In this document: positions 60,934 through 64,000 of the stretch, one piece after another
How the letters are laid out: each line of letters opens with the position of its first letter
Numbering within the stretch: the first letter of the stretch is position 1
From: Candidatus Saccharimonadota bacterium
Lineage (GTDB): Bacteria > Patescibacteriota > Saccharimonadia > Saccharimonadales > Saccharimonadaceae
Assembly (NCBI GenBank): GCA_017405265.1
Contig: JAFRAS010000005.1
Location: 40,927-104,926 of the forward strand
Length of the DNA stretch: 64,000 bases
Direction: 5' to 3'
Made by a program: the position numbers and the translations under genes
The notes under the pieces: generated by a model
Database searches by the model: none
Seen by the model: only the letters and a program-made list of their open reading frames with translations
What the model was told of the DNA's origin: nothing

Positions 60934-61578
60934 TCAATCTGTTTCTCCGAGGTACTCCTCGAGCGTCAAGCCTTTCTCGGTAATCTCCTGGGCCGCCTCG
61001 ACCCCAACATAGCGCAGATGCCACGGCTCATAGGCGTAACCAGTAATATCCTCCTTCCCCTCCATATAACGGAGAATGAACCCATATTTCGGCATCAATT
61101 CATGCACCTTCGCAAACAACTCGCGATTTTCGATCATATGGTCGTTGTCATTGTCAGCTACGCCGTCCACCACCATGCAAACGTCCACCGCGAGCCCAGT
61201 ATTGTGCTCCGAATATCCCGGCTTCGCGACATATTTCTGGCAATATTCGACCCCATATTTCTCCTCGAAATAGTCCCAAAGAAATTGCTGCTCCTCTTCC
61301 GAGCGATACACGCTGTCGAGCCGGATATCAACTCCCTGCTCGAGCAGCGCCTTTTGCAATTTCTCGAAATGCTCAAACGTCGTTTTCTCGATTTTCACGT
61401 CCTCGCCCCAGGGATCCTTATCCACCACAATCGTGATGTTCTCCTCCCAGCCCTCCGTGAGCGGATGCGTTTTGTTGACCAAAACGAGATAATCCGGCGC
61501 CTTCTCGGTCCCGGACTGCGCCCCGGCCACCACGGCCAAAAAACAGATAGCGATTAACATTTTTACTGCCTTTTTCAT
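60934..61578 (-). CDS. D-alanyl-D-alanine carboxypeptidase, VanY/M15 family
   Basis: The protein is 214 aa. Signal peptide residues 1-20 (KMLIAICFLAVVAGA). The catalytic domain has SVYRSEEEQ, SEHNTGLAVD with zinc ligands His125 and Asp132, and YEPWHLRYVG with catalytic Glu184 and ligand His187. It trims the last D-Ala from peptidoglycan stems, its own or a host cell's. TGGACA-N17-TATAAT and GGGAGGGG lie upstream. It is divergent from a vanZ-like gene. Confidence 0.92.
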   Translation of the reverse strand: MKKAVKMLIAICFLAVVAGAQSGTEKAPDYLVLVNKTHPLTEGWEENITIVVDKDPWGEDVKIEKTTFEHFEKLQKALLEQGVDIRLDSVYRSEEEQQFLWDYFEEKYGVEYCQKYVAKPGYSEHNTGLAVDVCMVVDGVADNDNDHMIENRELFAKVHELMPKYGFILRYMEGKEDITGYAYEPWHLRYVGVEAAQEITEKGLTLEEYLGETD

Positions 61579-61709
61579 GCAATACCCCTCCCAAAATGTT
61601 ATTTTTAAGGTACGATACTTATATTATACTATAAAACCCCACTTTTGTCCATAACCGCCTTTTTATGTTATAATATACAGGGGCAAGTACTTTAATAGGG
61701 AGGAAAATT

Positions 61710-62180
61710 ATGAATTCGCGTACAATTTTATTTAAAAAAGTTCTCTGGTGTAGTCTTTTTGTGCTCTGGGCGAGCCTGATTATCTTTTTTACCGCCCAAA
61801 ACGGCTCCGAAAGCAGCGAAGTTTCCGGCTTCATCGCCGAAAATCTCTGGCCACTTTTCAAACAACCGCTCAGTTTCACCGTTGGCCACGAAATTTCGCT
61901 CTCGGCCTTCCATTTTTTCATCCGCAAATTGGCACATTTTTCAATTCACTTCATTTTCGCCTTCATCGCCGTCCGCGCCGTCGTCTGGAACTTCCAAAAA
62001 CGTCGCCCCGCGCTCATTTTCGCCTGGCTCATTGCCGTTTTCGTCTCCATTCTCGACGAAGCCGCCCAGCTCTCCGTTCCCGGTCGCTACGGTGTCGTCG
62101 CCGACGCCGGCATCAACCTCGCCGGCACTCTTCTCGGCGCCTTCCTCTCCTCTCTCCTCGGGCCGAAATCGCCCGCCTAA
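61710..62180 (+). CDS. VanZ-family membrane protein
   Basis: The protein is 156 aa with four helices. FTAQNGSESSEVSG, RKLAHFSIHFIFAFIAVRA, and DEAAQLSVPGRYGVVADAGINLAGTLLG are the VanZ family signatures. VanZ proteins give low-level teicoplanin resistance or have unknown envelope roles. GGGAGG lies before the ATG, and the leader contains GTACTTTAAT, shared with the GGDEF leader. It is divergent from the VanY-like gene. Confidence 0.9.
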   Translation: MNSRTILFKKVLWCSLFVLWASLIIFFTAQNGSESSEVSGFIAENLWPLFKQPLSFTVGHEISLSAFHFFIRKLAHFSIHFIFAFIAVRAVVWNFQKRRPALIFAWLIAVFVSILDEAAQLSVPGRYGVVADAGINLAGTLLGAFLSSLLGPKSPA

Positions 62181-62247
62181 CTTCCTCCGCACTCGCGGGG
62201 GATTTTTTTATTGCGAAATTTCGCCCACTGTGATAAAATGTAATCAC

Positions 62248-62323
62248 GCCGCGATAGCTCAGTTGGTAGAGCGCATCCATGGTAAGGATGAGGTCACGAG
62301 TTCAAATCTCGTTCGCGGCTCCA
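62248..62323 (+). tRNA. tRNA-Thr (GGT)
   Basis: Acceptor GCCGCGA/TCGCGGC, anticodon stem CATCC/GGATG with loop ATGGTAA (GGT), encoded T73 and CCA. A weak terminator GAGAGC-CCT-GCTCTC then TATTTTTT follows at about 62330-62351. Confidence 0.95.
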
Positions 62324-62383
62324 GAAAAACGAGAGCCCTGCTCTCTATTTTTTGTTGAAATAACCTCGCCCCAACAACCCAAC

Positions 62384-62599
62384 AAAAATAGCTCTATCCC
62401 TTTCGGGCCGGCGTTTGTACGGACGCCTTTCGAGCTACCTTCTGCTATGTCGAAGCTCCCACGTTCGGAGTTTTGCTGGAAACCTGCGGAAGGAGCTTGC
62501 GCCCCGTGCGCGTTTCCATTAGAGAAGCTCCTCTATGCTGAGCACTTCTCTGGACCACTGGGCAAGCATAGACGGCGTTCTCGGTCCCCAGTGTAGTCC
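62384..62599 (-). ncRNA. Structured ~215-nt RNA of unrecognised class
   Basis: On the minus strand a TATAAT (62606-62611) lies six bases before G62599, which starts a helix GGAC-(UA)-CACUGGG (62599-62587) with CCCAGUG-GUCC (62562-62552). Next come AGAGAAG/CUUCUCU (62551-62545/62527-62521), UGGAAAC/GUUUCCA (62518-62512/62483-62477) around GCGC/GCGC, GGCGU/ACGCC, CCC-GAAA-GGG, and a closing UAGCUC/GAGCUA (62437-62432/62394-62389) followed by UAUUUUUG. Two long-range pairings (CUAUGCU with AGCAUAG; AAGCUCC with GGAGCUU) would be pseudoknots. No protein is encoded. Not tmRNA, RNase P, 6S or SRP RNA by motif. Confidence 0.75.
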
Positions 62600-62687
62600 A
62601 ATTCCATTATATCAAAATATTTTCATAAATGCAAAAATTTTTCAAAAATCCAAAATTTTTGCATAGCTTATGCTTATTTGCCCCAAT

Positions 62688-62708
62688 AAAAATCCCCCTT
62701 AAAGGGGG
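62688..62708 (-). terminator. Terminator of the 62.7-63.4 kb gene
   Basis: CCCCC/GGGGG stem with a TTTAA loop, followed on the minus strand by ATTTTTATT. It also separates this gene from the ncRNA promoter. Confidence 0.85.
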
Positions 62709-62717
62709 AAAGAGGCT

Positions 62718-63374
62718 TTACTTACCATCATCTTCGTGCCGGCTTACCATCTCAAGAATTTTCGCGAGCGCCGTCGGGCGGTCGTGCGCACCGAGCGTCG
62801 CCCGGTAATCGTCAATCCGCTCCAAAAACCGCTCCTCCTCCGCCGACCGGCTGAGGCAAATCCCCATATAGGCAAACAACAGATACGCTGGCACGAGATG
62901 CCGCTTATAAATATTCCATATAATCGGCAAATTAAACTTCGTCGCAACCTCGCGCACTTCGCCCACCGAAAGCAGGTTAATCACCGCGAGAAACGCCATA
63001 CTGTCCAGCTCATTAATCGCATTCGCAATCTTGTCGCTATACCGGTTTTTCTTGAGCGCCACCCGAATTTCCTTCGGAATCTCCCCGAAATCTCCGACCG
63101 TCATTCCTTCCGCGGCCGACACCATCCAAAGAAACGGATACAGCTCCACCGCCGCAGCCGTACGCTGAATCAGTTCTTTCGCCATCAGGTCACTGGGGTC
63201 ATAATTCCACCTTTCCATAGCCGAAGCAAACCCCAGCGCGGCCGCCGCCACCTCTCTGTTTTGAGATGTCAGCCCGTCGCCTGGCACTACCCCGGCCTCC
63301 TCGAATATCTTCGCCACACCTTCAACATCAACGTTCTGAATTACTCGAAGCAGCCCCTCATATTGAACCGTCAT
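62718..63374 (-). CDS. Hypothetical helical protein
   Basis: The protein is 218 aa, predicted all-helical and soluble apart from moderately hydrophobic stretches (YPFLWMVSAAEGM, VPAYLLFAYMGICL). No domain recognised. It is a monocistronic unit with TTGACT-N17-TATAAT, a leader hairpin (AGGTGC-TTTTT-GTGCCT), a good AGGAGG site and a strong terminator. These signals imply high expression of a gene of unknown function. Confidence 0.65.
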   Translation of the reverse strand: MTVQYEGLLRVIQNVDVEGVAKIFEEAGVVPGDGLTSQNREVAAAALGFASAMERWNYDPSDLMAKELIQRTAAAVELYPFLWMVSAAEGMTVGDFGEIPKEIRVALKKNRYSDKIANAINELDSMAFLAVINLLSVGEVREVATKFNLPIIWNIYKRHLVPAYLLFAYMGICLSRSAEEERFLERIDDYRATLGAHDRPTALAKILEMVSRHEDDGK

Positions 63375-63473
63375 AATAAAACCTCCTAATTTTAAGATTC
63401 AAGGCACAAAAAGCACCTACTCCTTAATTATACCACACTTTTTGAAAAAAGTCAAGCGCGAGCCAAAAACAAC

Positions 63474-64000
63474 CTACTTCTTCCCACAATGGTCATGGTC
63501 CGCATTACTCTCCAGCGGATGATGATGGCGCCGACTGAGGTGCGGAAACAGAAACTCCGCCCCAATTTTAATAATAATCACCGCAATCACGAGCGAAACA
63601 TACGGCTCCACGTTCACCCCAAAAGCGAGATAAATCACCAAAGACAGTAGCACCGCCACCGAAATCATCATATCATTCAGCGTCTCCGCCCCCGAGGCCC
63701 TGAGCACCTCCGACTTCTGCTCCCGCCCCCGCCTCTTCAGCACCACCGCGAGCGCGCATTTTATCCCGATACTGATCCCGAGCACCAAAAATGTCCACAC
63801 CGAATACTCCGGCGCCTCCGTCTCGGCCAGCGCCTCCGCCGCCTCGACCACCACGTGCGCCCCCGTCGCAATAATAATCACCGCAATCGCCACCGTCGTC
63901 GCCCGCTCCACTTTCGCCCGGTCCGCCTTCCCTCGCGCGAGATATTTTTCGCTCAAAATCACCAAAAACCCGGTAATAGAGTCGATTAAACTATGTTTCG
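63474..64000 (-). CDS. Cation diffusion facilitator transporter, 5' end outside window
   Basis: The frame is open to the right edge, and its first visible residues KHSLIDSITGFLVILSEKYLARGKA match the CDF membrane domain. Helices around ATTVAIAVIIIATGAHVVVEA, VWTFLVLGISIGIKCALAVVL, NDMMISVAVLLSLVIYLAF and YVSLVIAVIIIKIGAEFL follow. The His-rich end (SRRHHHP, ADHDHCGKK) can bind metal. The usual C-terminal cytoplasmic metal domain is missing. It exports divalent metals such as Zn, Fe or Mn. Confidence 0.85.
   Translation of the reverse strand, partial: KHSLIDSITGFLVILSEKYLARGKADRAKVERATTVAIAVIIIATGAHVVVEAAEALAETEAPEYSVWTFLVLGISIGIKCALAVVLKRRGREQKSEVLRASGAETLNDMMISVAVLLSLVIYLAFGVNVEPYVSLVIAVIIIKIGAEFLFPHLSRRHHHPLESNADHDHCGKK

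Noticed and set aside
62384..62599. Calling the structured RNA tmRNA, RNase P RNA, 6S RNA or SRP RNA
   Set aside because: No tRNA-like ends or tag frame, no conserved RNase P core, no long single rod with a central bubble, and no SRP domain IV loop in the right context.
1..64000. CRISPR arrays, rRNA genes and insertion sequences
   Set aside because: No regularly spaced repeats, no rRNA segments and no transposase with terminal repeats were seen.

Overview
The window looks like chromosome of a bacterium of the Candidate Phyla Radiation, most likely a Saccharibacteria (TM7) relative. The clues are compact genes with 1-8 nt overlaps, short versions of core proteins, sigma70-type TATAAT promoters, a phosphoketolase/lower-glycolysis gene set, and no long biosynthetic operons. 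The taxon is inferred from gene content. No rRNA is present. All genes read with the standard code.

Layout. 0-10.6 kb: a left-truncated flavoprotein disulfide reductase, then mostly minus-strand housekeeping genes (mnmA, cysteine desulfurase, grpE, hrcA with a CIRCE-like operator, a phosphoketolase split into two overlapping genes, a zinc-ribbon membrane protein with an SPFH partner, a HAD phosphatase). 10.6-23.1 kb: pgi, ruvB, tpiA, tRNA-His/tRNA-Gly, nusA, recA-recX, galU, small membrane proteins, a lipase-like protein and a lytic transglycosylase. 23.2-36.3 kb: a visibly more AT-rich accessory island that begins beside tRNA-Lys. It holds a NERD protein, a type I restriction-modification operon (hsdR-hsdM-hsdS) extended by a degenerate ImmA/IrrE-like protein and a PIN-like protein, a DUF3800 + BECR-like pair, a small endonuclease-like + membrane-protein pair, an RX4H HEPN-like protein, a Fic protein, gene debris and a candidate small RNA. 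36.4-45 kb: LiaF-like and DUF362 proteins, a two-component system, and a VTC polymerase-DUF4956-beta-helix operon (probably polyphosphate). 45-64 kb: a CBS protein, a DsbA-like protein, aspS, a second beta-helix surface protein, a Xer recombinase, a GGDEF protein, a nonsense-interrupted gene, tatD, plsC and two GT8 glycosyltransferases, a holB-like gene, divergent vanY/vanZ, a strongly supported structured ncRNA, and a right-truncated CDF transporter. Ten tRNA genes are present, all with an encoded CCA.

Expression signals fall into two classes. At least 20 genes have a TATAAT-like -10 box exactly six bases before the ATG, which puts the A of ATG at +1 (leaderless mRNA). Other genes have consensus promoters (three are perfect TTGACA-N17-TATAAT) followed by a leader with a small hairpin and a strong GGAGG. 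The leaderless rule was used to choose many starts. The best candidates for undescribed biology are the ~215-nt minus-strand RNA at 62.4-62.6 kb, the restriction operon with its appended dead peptidase and PIN protein, and the small two-gene modules of the island.
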